Shown: positions 44,896 to 54,858, counted from the stretch's first letter. The stretch: 64,000 nucleotides of DNA from an uncultured Eubacteriales bacterium (GCA_900316455.1 ONCX01000007.1:1-64000), one strand, 5' to 3'. Made by a program: numbers and translations. Notes: generated by a model not told the origin, from the sequence alone.

Positions 44896-44939
44896 ATTAT
44901 AGCACATTGGACTTTCTGGCACAAGCCAAAAAGTCCAAT
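44896..44939 (-). promoter_or_regulatory. Candidate promoter overlapping an inverted repeat, rbfA-nrnA gap
   Basis: Minus strand TTGTGC (44919-44924), 17-base spacer, TATAAT (44896-44901). The arms ATTGGACTT (44906-44914) and AAGTCCAAT (44931-44939) plus an inner TGGC/GCCA form a strong hairpin that covers the -35 and spacer. The same sequence could act as the rbfA terminator in RNA or as an operator in DNA. Confidence 0.5.
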
Positions 44940-44952
44940 TCATCTGAAAAAA

Positions 44953-45348
44953 TTATTCTTCCCCTAAGGACTCTTCCTCATTCTCATCAGAATTATTCTC
45001 CTCATGAGGAATATTAAGCCGCTTGAGAATTTTATTTATCTCCGCGCTGTATGCGATGGAGTTATCGGAAACAAAGCGCAGCTCCGGAACATGACGCAGC
45101 TTGAGCGCCGAACCAAGTTCGCGGCGGATATATCCCTGAGCGGATTTCAGACCCTTGACGGATTCCGCAGTTTTATCCTCGCCCTCAATTGTGCTGACAT
45201 GAATGGTTGCATAAGAAAGATCATTAGTGACCTCTACTCTGAGCACTGTGATCATGCTGCTGATTCTCGGATCCTTTAGCGTTCTGAATATAGCCGAAAG
45301 TTCGCGCTTTATGTCCTCGTTAATGCGGTCGATTCTGTGTCCTGACAT
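44953..45348 (-). CDS. rbfA: 30S ribosome-binding factor A
   Basis: Ribosome-assembly factor acting on helix 44/45 of 16S rRNA. The 131-residue KH-like protein has RIDRINEDIKRELSAIFRTLKDPRI at the start, ITVLRVEVTNDLSYATIHVS, KSAQGYIRRELGSALKLRHVPELRFVSDNSI, and a short acidic tail. ATG with GGGAGG eight bases upstream, 25 bases after infB. Confidence 0.95.
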   Translation of the reverse strand: MSGHRIDRINEDIKRELSAIFRTLKDPRISSMITVLRVEVTNDLSYATIHVSTIEGEDKTAESVKGLKSAQGYIRRELGSALKLRHVPELRFVSDNSIAYSAEINKILKRLNIPHEENNSDENEEESLGEE

Positions 45349-45373
45349 GTATTATCCTCCCGCTGTGAACAAC

Positions 45374-48300
45374 TTAATCTCTGTATTCCTCTACGATAAA
45401 CGCCTCTAAAATATCGCCTTCCTTGATGTCGCTGTATCTTTCGAGCGTAATACCGCATTCGTATCCTTCGGCAACTTCCTTCTGGTCGTCCTTGAAGCGC
45501 TTGAGAGAAGCAATTTTATCCTCCGCAAGAACTATTCCGTCACGCACAACCCTTATCTGCGCGTTTCTCTGAATCTTGCCGTGAGTCACATAGCAGCCCG
45601 CGACAATTCCGACATTTGTGATCTTGTAGACCATGCGGATTTCCGCCTTGCCAAGCTCGACAACACGGGTCTTCGGAGCAAGCATGCCTTTCATAGCGTC
45701 CTGAATTTCCTCAATGCAGTCGTAGATAATGCGGTATAGACGCATATCCACGCCCTGACGCTTTGCGTATTCCTCGGCTACCGGATCCGGACGGACGTTG
45801 AAGCCTACAATTATAGCTTGTGACGCGTCCGCAAGCATTACGTCCGATTCGCTCACCGCGCCAACAGCGCCGTGAATGACATTTACGCGCACTTCCTCGT
45901 TGGACAGCTTGACGAGCGATTGCCTGACGGCTTCGACAGAGCCTTGAACGTCTGCCTTGATGATAATTTTCAGCTCTTTCATCTCGCCCTCCTGCATCTG
46001 GCTGAAGAGGTTGTCGAGAGTGACCTGTGTGCGCTGCTTGAATATCTCGTCCTTCTGCTTCTGCTTGCGCTGTTCGACAAGCTCACGGGCAAGGCGCTCG
46101 TCGCTTACGGCGTCAAATGTATCGCCGCCTGTCGGCGCCTCGTCAAGACCGGTTATCTCAACAGGAATTGAAGGACCGGCAGATTCGACCTTTTCGCCCT
46201 TGTCGTTGAGCATTGCCCTGACACGTCCTACAGATGTGCCGGCGACTATAATATCTCCTGTGTGAAGCGTGCCGTTCTGTACCAGCACAGTTGCAACCGG
46301 ACCTCTGCCCCTGTCAAGTCTTGCTTCAATTACAGTACCCTTTGCGGAACGGTCAGGATTGGCTTTCAGTTCCATAACGTCGGCAACAAGAATAATTCCT
46401 TCAAGAAGATCGTCAAGACCCTCGTGTGTTTTAGCGGAAACCGGAATACACATGACGTCTCCGCCCCATTCTTCGGGAACGAGATTGTATTCTGTGAGTT
46501 GCTGCTTAATCTGATCCGGATTTGCGCCAACCTTGTCTATCTTATTTATTGCAACGATTATCTGTACGTTTGCTGCCTTGGCATGGTTGATGGCTTCCAC
46601 CGTCTGCGGCATGATTCCGTCATCGGCGGCGACAACAAGTATGGCAATATCAGTGACCTGAGCGCCTCTTGCGCGCATTGTGGTGAATGCCTCGTGACCG
46701 GGAGTATCGAGGAATGTTATCTCACGGTCGCCTATCGTTACGCGGTAAGCACCTATGTGCTGTGTGATACCGCCCGCTTCAGTGGCAGTGACATGAGTAG
46801 TGCGGATAGCGTCAAGCAGCGACGTTTTGCCGTGATCGACGTGTCCCATTACAACAACGACAGGACTTCTTGGTACGAGATTCTCTTCAGTGTCCTCGCT
46901 GTCATCAATAATGCGTTCTTCTATCGTCACAACTACTTCTTTTTCAACCTTTGCGTGACATTCCTCAGCGACAAGATATGCTGTATCAAAATCAATTACA
47001 TCATTTATTGTCGCCATCAAACCCATTAGCATGAGCTTTTTAATGACCTCTGAAGCGGTCACCTTGAGTCTGAGAGCGAGTTCTCCAACCGTAATTTCAT
47101 CGGGAACTGTAATCGTAATCGGCTTACTCTTACGCTCTTTCTCTATGCGGCGCATGCGTTCGGCTTCGGTTTCTTTCTTTGCGCCCTTCTTCTTGCGGTA
47201 ATCCTGAGATTTTTGATGAAGCTTCTGCTTGTTGGCGGCGCTTTCATTACGGCGTCCGAAATCCTTTTCTAACGCCATATCGTCATAACGGGTATTGTAT
47301 TTATCGGCGTTAAGATCGGTGGTACGGGTATCGACAATTCTCGTTGTCGGGGGTTCCACTCTTCTTGGCTGCTGCGAAGGATTCTTCTGCTTCTGAGGTT
47401 GACGGAATGTCGGGTCTATAGGCTTATTTGTTGCCGCCTTGACAGGAACCTTCGTTGCCTGTCTGGAGGGTATTGGCTGTACCTTCGCTGGAGTTGCCTT
47501 TGTATTGTTCTGTACTGACTGCGGCTTTGAAGGCTGAACCTTGTCGCGTCTTTGCGTCTCCTGTGATGAAGAATTCCTGCGATCACGGTTATCTCTGCCA
47601 TCTCTATTATCTCTGTTATCCCTGACTGTCTCTCTTGCTTCTTTTTTCCTGTCATTTCTTTGCTGCGGCTTTATCTGTATCTGTCCGATCACAGCGGCAC
47701 GCTGACCTTGCGGAGAAACAGGTGTTTTGACCTGAACGACCGGTTTTTCCGGTTTTGGAGTTTCTTTTACGGACTCAGCGGGAGTCTGGAGTATCTGTTC
47801 CTTGGCAGGTTCTTTTATTGGCTCCGGTTTTACGGATGTAGTAACCTCCGATTTATTCTCAGGCATATCCTTTTTTGGGGTATCTACAGTTTTAGCCTCA
47901 GTTTTAACTGGCTCCGGTTTCTTTTCAGGCTTTTCAGTCTTTACCTTGACAGGCTTCTTTTCAGCGGCTTTCTTTTCGGTCTTTTCCTTAACAACAGTCT
48001 TTGCAGCCTTGGCAGTTTTTTCTTCCTTAGGCTTCTTTGCATCCGTTTTGGCTGGCTCTTTCTTAGGTTCTTCCTTTGTTGCTTCCTTTGCTGTTTCCTT
48101 TGTTGCTTCCTTTGCTGTTTCCTTTTTCTGTTCAGCTTCCGCTTTTGCTTTTGCTCTGGAATTCCTGCTTTCCTCAATTTCGGCTTCGGTTAACTCGGAA
48201 ACCTCCATTCGCCTTGCCTGTGCAAGAAAATCATCGAAATTCTCTACTGAATTCTCCTTAGTGATAAGCTCATATGCCATATCAAGCTCGTCGCCCTCAA

Positions 48301-48424
48301 GAGAAGTGGTGGTTGTGTATTTCTTATCCGGAACACCGTTTTTCTGAAGAAGCTCGGCGAGCATTTTGCCCGTCATACCCATATCTTTTGCCAATTGGTT
48401 TACTTTATACTTTAATTTTTCCAA
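45374..48424 (-). CDS. infB: Translation initiation factor IF-2
   Basis: GTPase that places initiator tRNA on the 30S subunit. The 1016-residue form has an IF2N domain ([24 protein letters not shown]). A Lys/Glu/Pro-rich linker follows, with short KEATKETA repeats and a [13 protein letters not shown] stretch, then a second IF2N domain ([25 protein letters not shown]). The G domain has [34 protein letters not shown] and NKIDK. Domains II-IV end with [18 protein letters not shown] sequence. The start is TTG at 48424 with GGGGAGG upstream, a weak start that may limit expression. Confidence 0.97.
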   Translation of the reverse strand: MEKLKYKVNQLAKDMGMTGKMLAELLQKNGVPDKKYTTTTSLEGDELDMAYELITKENSVENFDDFLAQARRMEVSELTEAEIEESRNSRAKAKAEAEQKKETAKEATKETAKEATKEEPKKEPAKTDAKKPKEEKTAKAAKTVVKEKTEKKAAEKKPVKVKTEKPEKKPEPVKTEAKTVDTPKKDMPENKSEVTTSVKPEPIKEPAKEQILQTPAESVKETPKPEKPVVQVKTPVSPQGQRAAVIGQIQIKPQQRNDRKKEARETVRDNRDNRDGRDNRDRRNSSSQETQRRDKVQPSKPQSVQNNTKATPAKVQPIPSRQATKVPVKAATNKPIDPTFRQPQKQKNPSQQPRRVEPPTTRIVDTRTTDLNADKYNTRYDDMALEKDFGRRNESAANKQKLHQKSQDYRKKKGAKKETEAERMRRIEKERKSKPITITVPDEITVGELALRLKVTASEVIKKLMLMGLMATINDVIDFDTAYLVAEECHAKVEKEVVVTIEERIIDDSEDTEENLVPRSPVVVVMGHVDHGKTSLLDAIRTTHVTATEAGGITQHIGAYRVTIGDREITFLDTPGHEAFTTMRARGAQVTDIAILVVAADDGIMPQTVEAINHAKAANVQIIVAINKIDKVGANPDQIKQQLTEYNLVPEEWGGDVMCIPVSAKTHEGLDDLLEGIILVADVMELKANPDRSAKGTVIEARLDRGRGPVATVLVQNGTLHTGDIIVAGTSVGRVRAMLNDKGEKVESAGPSIPVEITGLDEAPTGGDTFDAVSDERLARELVEQRKQKQKDEIFKQRTQVTLDNLFSQMQEGEMKELKIIIKADVQGSVEAVRQSLVKLSNEEVRVNVIHGAVGAVSESDVMLADASQAIIVGFNVRPDPVAEEYAKRQGVDMRLYRIIYDCIEEIQDAMKGMLAPKTRVVELGKAEIRMVYKITNVGIVAGCYVTHGKIQRNAQIRVVRDGIVLAEDKIASLKRFKDDQKEVAEGYECGITLERYSDIKEGDILEAFIVEEYRD
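48078..48125. repeat. 24-bp tandem duplication inside infB
   Basis: Two exact copies of a 24-base unit (plus-strand phase starting GTTGCTTCCTTTG) encode KETAKEAT repeats in the IF-2 linker. Copy number may vary between strains; it keeps the reading frame. Confidence 0.85.
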
Positions 48425-48427
48425 ATA

Positions 48428-48742
48428 TTATTCCTCCCCGTTGTTTGTTTCCATCAAAAGTTTTGCCTTTTGAGCGAATCCTTTATCATTGATAGAGATG
48501 ATTTTGACGGCTTTGCCTACCGCGTGCTGAATATCGTCCTGATTGCAGTTTAAGGCAATTACGTCGGTTTTGTTGTTGATTTTGTAATTCAGCTCCTTTA
48601 AGGTCTTGGGTGAAATGTCCGCGGTGGTCAGTATAAGGCAGCTTGTACCAGTTTCCGCACTGTCTGCCGCAGCGTCAAAACCCAGCGATAGCTTTCCCGC
48701 TCTGCGCATAAGTCCAAGCAGTGAAAGCAGTTTGTTATTCAT
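48428..48742 (-). CDS. YlxQ-type L7Ae/L30e family RNA-binding protein
   Basis: A 104-residue L7Ae-like protein between ylxR and infB, as in most Firmicutes. It has LLGLMRRAGKLSLGFDAAADSAE at the N-terminus, a LILTTADISPKTLKEL block and a C-terminal KGFAQKAKLLME helix. Its RNA target is unknown. The ATG at 48742 follows GAGGGGG by ten bases and overlaps the ylxR stop. Confidence 0.88.
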   Translation of the reverse strand: MNNKLLSLLGLMRRAGKLSLGFDAAADSAETGTSCLILTTADISPKTLKELNYKINNKTDVIALNCNQDDIQHAVGKAVKIISINDKGFAQKAKLLMETNNGEE

Positions 48743-49007
48743 CTGCGGCAATCCCCCTCGTCAATTCATCATATACTTCGTCAGGAATCTGCATGGAAAA
48801 GGATTTTTCCAGCCGCCTGCCTTTTCTTGCTTTTTTCAGACATTCGACACTGTGACATATATACGCGCCGCGACCGTTTTTCTTGCCGGTCAAATCTACG
48901 CTGAGATTTCCTTCCGGATCGCGTACTACACGCACAAGCTCTTTTTTTGGCTTTTCAGTGCCGCAGCCTATACAGGTTCGCATTGGTATTTTTTTTGTTT
49001 TTTGCAC
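48735..49007 (-). CDS. YlxR family RNA-binding regulator (RnpM type)
   Basis: A 90-residue protein with the family signature MRTCIGCGTEKPKKELVRVVRDPEG and GKKNGRGAYICHSVECLKKARKGRRLEKSF. Relatives bind RNA, and one has been reported to modulate RNase P. Located between nusA and ylxQ in the usual order. Starts with ATG, AGGAGA upstream. Confidence 0.93.
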   Translation of the reverse strand: MQKTKKIPMRTCIGCGTEKPKKELVRVVRDPEGNLSVDLTGKKNGRGAYICHSVECLKKARKGRRLEKSFSMQIPDEVYDELTRGIAADE

Positions 49008-49047
49008 GACTGTTTTCTCCTTTCCTAAAGCAATTTATTTTACGGGA

Positions 49048-50277
49048 TTACTCCTCGGTTTCTTCTTCTGCTGTTTCTTCTACCGATTCTTCCTCGTTAT
49101 CGGTATCTTCTGTCGGTTCGTCTTCCGTTTCCAATGCCGATTCGGGAACCTCGTCCTCGAAAAGAACCTCGTCTTCCTCGTCTGATTCATCAGCGATTTG
49201 TTCCGCCTCAGCACGCATTTCCTCGTCGGAACGGATATCTATTTTCCACCCCGTAAGGCGTGCGGCAAGGCGTGCGTTCTGTCCCTTGTTGCCTATCGCG
49301 AGCGAAAGCTGGCTTGCCGGAACAGTGACCCGACATGATCTTGCCGATTCGTCGATTATCTCGACGCTGGTTACGTCTGCCGGCGACAGCGCCTTTGCGA
49401 TGTATTCAGAAAGATCGTCGCTGTATTTGATTATATCTATCTTTTCACCGCCAAGCTCATCGACTATTTTGGTAACTCTTGAACCTCTGGGACCGATGCA
49501 TGCGCCTACCGGATCTACGTTCTCATCATTGCTCCATACGGCAATCTTTGTACGGCTGCCCGCTTCTCTTGACACGGATTTTATTACAACCGTGCCGTCG
49601 AATATCTCTGGAACCTCCGTTTCAAAAAGGCGCTTTACCATTCCGGGGTGAGTTCTGGAAATAGTCGTGCGTGTGGTTCTGTCGCCTATTTTGACGTCAA
49701 CGACATATACCTTGATGAGATCGCCGACCTCAAAATTCTCGTTGCCGACCTGTTCGTTTTTTAACAGAACCACGTCATGATCGCCAATTTTTACTATTAC
49801 GTCACCCGTTTCGGGATTTATCCTGTCAACCTTCGCGGTTACTACTTCCTGATGACGGCTCTGGAATTCCCCGGCGACCTGTTCTTTTTCAACATCTCTG
49901 ATTCCCTGGTGAATTATATGTTTGGCTGTCTGGGCTGCGATTCTGCCGAATTGCTTTGGATCCTGCTTGATTGCGACAACCGAACCGATCTCGGCAAGCG
50001 GATCGTATTTGAGAGCAACGTCGAGTAATACCTCTCTGCCGTTGTCCTTTACCTCTTCTACAACGGTTTTACGGATAAACACAGAGAATATTTTATTATC
50101 CGGCTCAATGCGTATCTGAATATCGTCGTTGCCGTTGTTGCTCTTTTTAAGTGCTATCCTGATCGCGTTGGATATTTTTTCGATCATGTAATCGCTGGGA
50201 ATATTCATTTCCTTTTCCAGAAGAGCGAGCGCGTCAAATATGCTCTCTTCTTCTTTTTTAGCTTTGCTTTTAGCCAT
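49048..50277 (-). CDS. nusA: Transcription termination/antitermination factor NusA
   Basis: Binds RNA polymerase and controls pausing, termination and antitermination. The 409-residue protein has the N-terminal RNAP-binding domain (1-125), an S1 domain (about 130-200, DVIVKIGDHDVVLLKNEQV), and two KH domains with the GxxG loops GPRGSRVTKIVDELGGEKIDII (about 265) and AIGNKGQNARLAARLTGWKIDI (about 330). A Glu/Asp-rich tail of about 60 residues replaces the acidic repeats of proteobacterial NusA. It follows rimP by 18 bases. Confidence 0.96.
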   Translation of the reverse strand: MAKSKAKKEEESIFDALALLEKEMNIPSDYMIEKISNAIRIALKKSNNGNDDIQIRIEPDNKIFSVFIRKTVVEEVKDNGREVLLDVALKYDPLAEIGSVVAIKQDPKQFGRIAAQTAKHIIHQGIRDVEKEQVAGEFQSRHQEVVTAKVDRINPETGDVIVKIGDHDVVLLKNEQVGNENFEVGDLIKVYVVDVKIGDRTTRTTISRTHPGMVKRLFETEVPEIFDGTVVIKSVSREAGSRTKIAVWSNDENVDPVGACIGPRGSRVTKIVDELGGEKIDIIKYSDDLSEYIAKALSPADVTSVEIIDESARSCRVTVPASQLSLAIGNKGQNARLAARLTGWKIDIRSDEEMRAEAEQIADESDEEDEVLFEDEVPESALETEDEPTEDTDNEEESVEETAEEETEE

Positions 50278-50295
50278 CTTATAATAACCTCCAGT

Positions 50296-50826
50296 TTAAT
50301 TCCCGATTTCGTCAAAATCAGAATCTACATCAGCGAAATTATCCTCGCTGTCATAAAGTCTTACCGAAACGGCGTCTTTCTTACTTATGTTAAACCTCAC
50401 GCCGTCTAAATCTGCAAGCATAATGCTGTCGCCGTCGAGTCCGACAAGCTCCGCAATGATTTCCTTTTCGCCGTTCTCTGTAGGACGGAAGAGCGTTACG
50501 GAAACATCTCTGCCCTTCATCGCTTCAAAATGCTCGGGACGGGTAAGCTCGCGTTCTATGCCCGGAGAGGAAACCTCAAGAAAATAAGCCTGACTTATGG
50601 GATCGGCTTCATCGAGAGGATCGCTGATGGCGCGACTCATCGCTTCACAGTCATCAAGCGTCACTCCGCCGGGTTTGTCAATGAATATGCGCAGATACCA
50701 GGAAGCGCCCTCCTTGACAAATCTTACGTCCCACAAAATCAGACCTAATCTTTCGGCTATAGGCTTTGCTATTGTCGTTACGGCTGCCACAGTATTGCCG
50801 CCGTGTTTTTTTCCTGCCAAATGCAT
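50296..50826 (-). CDS. rimP: Ribosome maturation factor RimP
   Basis: Needed for 30S subunit maturation. The 176-residue protein has IAKPIAERLGLILWDVRFVKEGASWYLRIFIDKPGGVTLDDCEAMSRAISDPLDE, the hallmark YFLEVSSPGIERELTRPEHFE block (about 85-105), and a C-terminal Sm-like domain plus an acidic tail. The start is either ATG 50826 (AGGAGG only three bases upstream) or TTG 50820 (nine bases, better spacing). Coordinates use the ATG. First gene of the nusA-infB operon behind a leader hairpin. Confidence 0.93.
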   Translation of the reverse strand: MHLAGKKHGGNTVAAVTTIAKPIAERLGLILWDVRFVKEGASWYLRIFIDKPGGVTLDDCEAMSRAISDPLDEADPISQAYFLEVSSPGIERELTRPEHFEAMKGRDVSVTLFRPTENGEKEIIAELVGLDGDSIMLADLDGVRFNISKKDAVSVRLYDSEDNFADVDSDFDEIGN

Positions 50827-50845
50827 ACACCTCCTGTATACAAAC

Positions 50846-50871
50846 AAAAGAGTGGGTCGCCCCACTCTTTT
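50846..50871 (-). terminator. Leader hairpin (possible attenuator) upstream of rimP-nusA-infB
   Basis: On the minus strand AAAAGAGTGGG, a GCGA tetraloop, CCCACTCTTTT, then GTTTG. The 11-bp stem with a GNRA loop and trailing U4 lies about 20 bases into the predicted transcript and directly before the AGGAGG of rimP. It looks like a terminator that must be passed for operon expression. Confidence 0.7.
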
Positions 50872-50898
50872 ATCCTTTCTACCATAATCTTCATTACA

Positions 50899-50927
50899 AT
50901 AATAGCACATAATATTGTAATTTACAA
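50899..50927 (-). promoter_or_regulatory. rimP-nusA-infB promoter
   Basis: Minus strand TTGTAA (50922-50927), 17-base spacer, TATTAT (50899-50904). The region from here to 51012 shows no other feature. Confidence 0.65.
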
Positions 50928-51012
50928 GATGTTTAATTATTTTCTCTTTTTTGTTCAAATAATCATCTCAAAATAAGCTTGAATATTGTGCAATAATCAC
51001 AGTATTACGCTA

Positions 51013-54000
51013 TTAATCAACTGATACTATCGCCAAACATTCATCTTCGCAGAGAAGATCGTCGGGGATTATCAGTCGGCTTTCATCTTCCGACAGATTT
51101 TCAGAATGAATTATCCTGCGGCGAAAATTTGCGAGCGTCTTTTCATAAACGGTTCGGGCGGTTCTGCCGTTTGAGTAGTATTCCATACGGGTCATTTTTT
51201 CAAATATCGGCAGATAGCGTTCCTTAACGCCTTCGGAAATTGTAAATCCGCCTTTACGGCAGAAGAGAGCAAATATTTCATACAGTTCCTCCGCGGAGAA
51301 ATCCCTGAAATGAACTTCTTCTATTCGTGAACGCATGCCGCTGTTGGATTTGTAAAGCCCCTGCATATCCTTTTCATAGCCCGCAAAAATAAGGCAGCAT
51401 TTACGTCTGTGCTCCGGAACATCCATGAATGCTATTATCTGTTCGAGAGCCTCTTTTTTGTATCCGACATCCGCTCCGGAACCTCCCGCATAAGAAAGGC
51501 TGTAGGCTTCGTCGATAAACAAAACTCCGTTGATTGACTTTTGGAGAAGCGCATAGGTTTTCTTGTCTGTCTCGCCGACATACTGACCTATCAGATCCTT
51601 TGCCGTGCATGACATGAAATTATTGCTCTTGACAATTCCAAGCTCGTAAAGGCATTCCGCAAAAAGCTTTGCGCTGGTTGACTTGCCTGTACCGGGATTT
51701 CCGACAAAGAAATAATATCCAGGGTTGATGTTATAAACAGAGCCTCCGCTTTTTTTCGCGTAGAGAATTTCCTCCTGCTTACGGATTATCACATCTTTAA
51801 GGTCTGAAAGCCCTATCTGTTCATTCAGTTCCCTCATTATATCGTCAAAGCTTCTGGGATTGATCTGATCCTTGATTTTTTCAAGCTCTTTCTCAGGAAT
51901 GTCCTCCGACGTGTATGTGTATTTATCGGCGTCCCGCGATAAGGCTGTGCGCTTGAGCAGCAGCTTCTTCATGTCAATAACCAGCTTTTTGACTTCGCCG
52001 GCATTGCCAAAATCCTCTGTGCGGGTATTATACTTGTACTCCATGATAAGCTCTATCAGCCTGTGTGCGTCGCCGGTAATGCTTCTGCCCTGAGATTCTA
52101 TTGTTTTATCGAATATCCTGACAAGCTGATCCGGATTGTAATCAGGAAATTCCACTATCCTGACGCGGCGCGAAAGACCCGCGTTCATCTTTAGGAAATC
52201 CTCTACACGATTTGAATACATGCCGAAAATCATTTTAAAATCGTCGGCATTCTCTGTCATTCTCGTCATCATTGCGCCGACGATCTCGGCGGAATACGCT
52301 GAATCGGTTATCTGGTAAGCCTCGTCGATATAGAGAATTGAATTGTGGTCGATGGCATTCTGAATTTTTTCCACAGTCTTGTTTTTTGAATCGCCGACGT
52401 GACTTCCTATAAGCTCCGAAGCGTCAACAAATATTGTTTCCGCTCCGCCCATTACGCCCATAAGATGATAAAACTGTCCTATCATTTTTCCGACGGTTGT
52501 TTTTCCTGTACCAGGGTTTCCCGCAAAAATGTAATGATCAGGGTATGAATCCGGTTTTATTCCCCTGCGTTTGCAGTCCTCCGCGTCAAGAATTTCAAGG
52601 CGGACATTTTCAAAAAGCTCCTTTACAAATTCAAGCCCCACATACTTGTCAAGCTCCGCGTATATTTCTTCAATGGAAGATACTCCGTGCTTGTCAAAAT
52701 ATTTTCCATAGTCACCGAAGTCCTCCGCTGTAATGCATCTCTTTTCGTCATCGCGCAGGGAAGCGCGCATTTTTACGTCGCGTGCAATTGCAACCACGTC
52801 GCGGGCATTGCCGAAATTCGCTCTGTCGCGCTGATCGTAGAGGTTTTTGAAAAAAAGATCAAGGTCGAGGGGCGTTTTATCGTCACCATCGCCTATAAAG
52901 CTATAGCCATCCTTGCGGCAATTGGATATAAAAATATCTCTCAGAAGCTCCGGCGGATAGTCCTCTATTGTGAGAATATTGGATTTTCCAAAACGGCTGC
53001 CAAGCCCTGGATTCATTTTAAGCAGCTCGTCCATAGGTTCAGGATATCCCGCCATAATCATGCAGAAGCGGTACTGCTTTGTATTTGTCATTGCGGCGAC
53101 AAGCTCGTCAATCGCCTCTTTGGAATAATTGTTGTCTTCGCTCTTGTCTATAAGCGAATATGCGTCGTCAAGAAACAGCACGCTCTCCTGTGCTTCCATG
53201 ATTTTTTCGCGTGTACGACCCGGAGTGCCGCCAACGTAACGGTCAACAAGGTCGTCCTTTGTCGCTTCAACGGTGAGTCCCCTTTTCAGAATGCCGTTTT
53301 CATAGAATATCTGCCCGATAAGGCGTGCGACGGTTGTTTTGCCAACTCCGGGATTTCCCCTTATGACGAAATTCGGAATTGGATAATCAAAATTACCCTT
53401 ATCGTCAGGTGTGTCTATACGTTCGTTTGCACATGAAAGTTTTTTTACCGGCTGAACATAATCGGAGCTTTTTTGGACGCGCGCTTTTTTCTTCTTGTAA
53501 TCCTCAACTATCTCGCTGACTCTCTTTGCAACGGATTCCCAGCCGCGTGTATTCATGAGCTGTTCCATCGGGTCAGAACTGTCGTTTGCCTTGAATCGGC
53601 TGTATATTTTTTTGACGGTTTCTTCCGTAAATGTCACCGTATCGTCAGGCTGCCGCTTCATATAGCGCACTATATTTTCATAGACAGAGCTGAGATATCC
53701 AGCGCGGTTCTCTTCACGATCGGCTTCGCGGCTGAGAAACATCAGCGAAGAAACGATTGCCCTTAATTCGCCGCGTTTGTATTTCAGGCGTTTTCCGCCG
53801 TCTCCCACGATTCGCAGATATTCGAGCATGTACCGGAATTCGTCCTGATTTGGCAGACCTATGTGAATTGTACAGCTCCGGTTGATGGTTCTGTTTGTAT
53901 TGAAAAATCTGTTGCGGAAAACGTTTCCGCTGGCAAGATTGTCAAGAAGCCGTGAGAGTGAATCGGAATCCATCTGAGGCGCAAGAAATATACATATGTT

Positions 54001-54621
54001 TTCATTGCTGCTAAGTCCGTATTCATCCCATAGATGTGAAAGAAGCTCGGAATACTGCTGCAGAGGAGCCGCGCCGTCTGTGACAAAATCCTGAAAGAAT
54101 GTAAATACTATCGCTGTCTTTACGCTTCCGTCAGACATCATTTTTTTCGCGTCGTCCAGAAATTCCGCAGGTGTAATCTTTGGCTGCTTATATATCAGCT
54201 TTGGTTTTTCTCCATTCTGCCGTGAGGACTGATTACTTGACGGAACAGGCTGTGTTTCCGCAGGTTCGGCGCTTTGTCCGCCCGATTGCGCGTTTGCCGA
54301 TGGATTGAGAATCCTGCGTCTTCTGCGTGCGTTTGCCGACGGAACCGGCATGGAATTTGAATTGTCCTGCTGTCCTGAATCCATCAGGCGCTTGTTTTTA
54401 TTGATAGCGAGAACCGCGCTCTCGTCGTCAAGCACAAATTTCCCGACGTTCTTTGCGCCGGAATAATAAACGATCTGACGGTAGCCAAGTCCGCGAAGGT
54501 ACTGGTTGAGAAACGGACGGAAATTATTCTTCTGTAGATCTGGTGAAATGAACATATCGTCCAGATTGCCGTAAATCAGAAATATTTTGTTAAGCTCCGG
54601 ACGTTCCAATACAGAACTCAT
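51013..54621 (-). CDS. Giant AAA+ ATPase with three CbbX/SpoVK-type modules (Ter cluster)
   Basis: A 1202-residue cytosolic protein. Residues 1-330 form a divergent N-terminal domain (IFLIYGNLDDMF, IVFTFFQDFV, IFLAPQMDSDSLSRLL) that looks like an AAA-like domain without Walker motifs. It is interrupted by a Ser/Gln/Arg-rich linker (about 85-140). Three AAA+ modules follow. Walker A motifs are at 422-430 (GNPGVGKTT), 701-709 (GNPGTGKTT) and 974-982 (GNPGTGKST). Walker B motifs are VLFLDDAYSL (481), ILYIDEAYQI (762) and VLFIDEAYSL (1033). Module 1 has Asp where the catalytic Glu normally sits. Each module resembles CbbX-type remodelling ATPases. Last gene of the TerD cluster; a chaperone or remodelling role for the cluster's proteins is inferred. 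Confidence 0.88.
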   Translation of the reverse strand: MSSVLERPELNKIFLIYGNLDDMFISPDLQKNNFRPFLNQYLRGLGYRQIVYYSGAKNVGKFVLDDESAVLAINKNKRLMDSGQQDNSNSMPVPSANARRRRRILNPSANAQSGGQSAEPAETQPVPSSNQSSRQNGEKPKLIYKQPKITPAEFLDDAKKMMSDGSVKTAIVFTFFQDFVTDGAAPLQQYSELLSHLWDEYGLSSNENICIFLAPQMDSDSLSRLLDNLASGNVFRNRFFNTNRTINRSCTIHIGLPNQDEFRYMLEYLRIVGDGGKRLKYKRGELRAIVSSLMFLSREADREENRAGYLSSVYENIVRYMKRQPDDTVTFTEETVKKIYSRFKANDSSDPMEQLMNTRGWESVAKRVSEIVEDYKKKKARVQKSSDYVQPVKKLSCANERIDTPDDKGNFDYPIPNFVIRGNPGVGKTTVARLIGQIFYENGILKRGLTVEATKDDLVDRYVGGTPGRTREKIMEAQESVLFLDDAYSLIDKSEDNNYSKEAIDELVAAMTNTKQYRFCMIMAGYPEPMDELLKMNPGLGSRFGKSNILTIEDYPPELLRDIFISNCRKDGYSFIGDGDDKTPLDLDLFFKNLYDQRDRANFGNARDVVAIARDVKMRASLRDDEKRCITAEDFGDYGKYFDKHGVSSIEEIYAELDKYVGLEFVKELFENVRLEILDAEDCKRRGIKPDSYPDHYIFAGNPGTGKTTVGKMIGQFYHLMGVMGGAETIFVDASELIGSHVGDSKNKTVEKIQNAIDHNSILYIDEAYQITDSAYSAEIVGAMMTRMTENADDFKMIFGMYSNRVEDFLKMNAGLSRRVRIVEFPDYNPDQLVRIFDKTIESQGRSITGDAHRLIELIMEYKYNTRTEDFGNAGEVKKLVIDMKKLLLKRTALSRDADKYTYTSEDIPEKELEKIKDQINPRSFDDIMRELNEQIGLSDLKDVIIRKQEEILYAKKSGGSVYNINPGYYFFVGNPGTGKSTSAKLFAECLYELGIVKSNNFMSCTAKDLIGQYVGETDKKTYALLQKSINGVLFIDEAYSLSYAGGSGADVGYKKEALEQIIAFMDVPEHRRKCCLIFAGYEKDMQGLYKSNSGMRSRIEEVHFRDFSAEELYEIFALFCRKGGFTISEGVKERYLPIFEKMTRMEYYSNGRTARTVYEKTLANFRRRIIHSENLSEDESRLIIPDDLLCEDECLAIVSVD

Positions 54622-54660
54622 TTTATCTCACCACACTTGACTTTTTATTTTGGTGTCTTT

Positions 54661-54858
54661 TTATCTTTTCAGCTTCTTCTTTGTCTCTGTGTCTGTGGAA
54701 AGCTTTCCCCTTGTCTCGCCTTTGCATTTCAGACTGCACTGTGCATATGGGTTTGCGCCCTTTACGACATTTTCAACGCACTCCCTGTAATAAGCCTTGC
54801 GTTCCTCGTTGGCTTCGTCGCCCTTGATCTGTTTGAGGTCAACGTGAGTCTGAACATC
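54661..54858 (-). pseudogene. Displaced C-terminal segment of the membrane coiled-coil protein
   Basis: In the frame +1 to the upstream gene this stretch encodes DVQTHVDLKQIKGDEANEERKAYYRECVENVV and a CSLKCKGETRGKLSTDTETKKKLKR ending. It has protein-like composition, regular charged helices and a Cys pair. Deleting one G of the GG at 54858-54859 (plus-strand CC) joins it smoothly to the gene at 54839-56098. The merged protein would have about 478 residues and end 39 bases before the AAA+ gene, a natural operon spacing. Without repair the piece has no start codon of its own with a ribosome-binding site. Confidence 0.6.

Noticed and set aside
46262..47029. 255-codon plus-strand frame inside infB
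   Set aside because: Lies opposite the IF-2 GTPase domain; composition (Cys/Tyr/His rich) is that of a shadow frame.
52687..53436. 249-codon plus-strand frame opposite the AAA+ gene
   Set aside because: Opposite a conserved AAA+ module; no start site or family motif.
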